A stretch of 64,000 nucleotides of DNA, taken from contig NC_091014.1 of NCBI RefSeq assembly GCF_041296385.1, positions 18,203,578-18,267,577 on the forward strand, written 5' to 3'. This document shows, piece after piece, positions 63,601-64,000 of this stretch. Within the stretch, counting starts at the first letter, position 1, and every line of letters starts with the position of its first letter. The notes below the pieces were generated by a model, which saw nothing but the letters and a program-made list of their open reading frames with translations, did no database searches and was not told the DNA's origin. Source of the DNA: Aphelocoma coerulescens (Eukaryota; Chordata; Aves; Passeriformes; Corvidae). A program made the position numbers and the translations under genes.

Positions 63601-63734
63601 TATTAAAACCTACATGTTAGAACATTTTATTCAGTTTAGTATGTATAATGTTGGTGTTTGAAATTTCTTTGTTAATCAGCATGTTCAGAATGAAACTAAA
63701 TGACCTATAGAAGTAAAACAAGATCATCAGCATC
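60633..63734. other. unique AT-rich non-coding DNA
   Basis: No gene or clear transposon over 3.1 kb. Holds the second copy of the dispersed 32-bp repeat at 62488-62519 and an A run at 62820-62836. The frames 60742-61047 (-), 61330-61602 (+) and 63251-63529 (-) show no domain. Confidence 0.5.
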
Positions 63735-64000
63735 ATCCTTATCCATGTTCAATGCTAGCTTTTCCTGATCAGCTTACAAGCAAGTTCAAAAGTATGTCTT
63801 TCCTATAAGCCCATGCTGATTGCCATTTATTATATTATCCTCTTTTAATAGGTTATTCATCAAATCCCATATCTCTTGTTCCATAATTTGTCTGGGATCA
63901 ATGTCAGGATGACAGACCTATAATTAGATGTCCCATTTATACTTTTAAAATATTGGCATAACATTAGCTTCATTCCAACCCTTTGGAAATGCTCCAGTGC
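63735..64000 (-). mobile_element. ancient CR1/L3-like LINE RT remnant, cut by window edge
   Basis: On the minus strand, NYRSVILTLIPDK (about 63885-63925) and NGNQHGLIGK (about 63800-63830) match, in order and spacing, the NYRPVSLT and QHGF...GKS landmarks of CR1/L3-type reverse transcriptases. Frame changes and stops separate them. The element continues past base 64000. Divergence is like that of the 23.9-24.6 kb remnant and much greater than in the other CR1 copies. Confidence 0.6.

Noticed and set aside
1..64000. CRISPR array, operon, phage or toxin-antitoxin system
   Set aside because: No spaced direct repeats, no clustered long frames and no bacterial-type promoters; CR1 and LTR content shows vertebrate nuclear DNA.

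Overview
This window looks like AT-rich, gene-free nuclear DNA from a bird, most likely a passerine (songbird). The bird call rests on several CR1 retrotransposon copies with the avian 3' end: the ATAGAATC-type 8-bp repeats next to GGGTTGGAAGGGACC. The passerine refinement rests on several LTRs whose termini and body resemble avian/passerine endogenous retrovirus LTRs as I remember them; no database search was possible.

I find no supportable host protein-coding gene, tRNA, rRNA, CRISPR array or bacterial-type operon. The open reading frames are short (mostly 60-100 codons), lie on both strands without order, and are what AT-rich non-coding DNA gives by chance. The few longer ones fall inside GC-rich LTRs or CR1 copies. 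The window is best read as a gene desert or part of a very large intron.

Layout: 0-7 kb is unique AT-rich DNA with small microsatellites and a possible old palindromic repeat. 7.2-7.6 kb is a truncated LTR. 14.16-14.78 kb is an LTR with TGTAT/ATACA ends. 15.4-17.0 kb holds two independent minus-strand CR1 3' ends. 20.9-21.5 kb is a plus-strand CR1 reverse-transcriptase (RT) remnant that keeps the FADD box. 23.9-24.6 kb is a much older CR1/L3-like RT remnant. 25.0-25.4 kb is a GC-rich island with a TATA box, perhaps an LTR. 25.95 kb holds a 49-bp near-perfect palindrome. 29.65-29.81 kb is a short CR1 tail and 31.1-31.6 kb a CR1 ORF2 linker fragment. 32.26-32.68 kb is a solo LTR with an exact 6-bp target-site duplication. 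35.8-36.5 kb is a GC-rich LTR. 44.25-45.05 kb is a composite LTR-like block. 52.25-52.44 kb is an LTR 3' end. 57.5-58.1 and 60.5-60.6 kb are CR1 copies of a second 3'-end type. 63.7-64.0 kb is another ancient CR1/L3-like RT remnant running off the window edge.

No genes act together here. What the window records is layered insertion of CR1 LINEs and retroviral LTRs into otherwise unique AT-rich DNA. The most checkable observations are the solo LTR with its target-site duplication, the 49-bp palindrome, the TATA-bearing GC island, and a few AT-rich stretches that could be conserved non-coding elements. I see no convincing new biological system.
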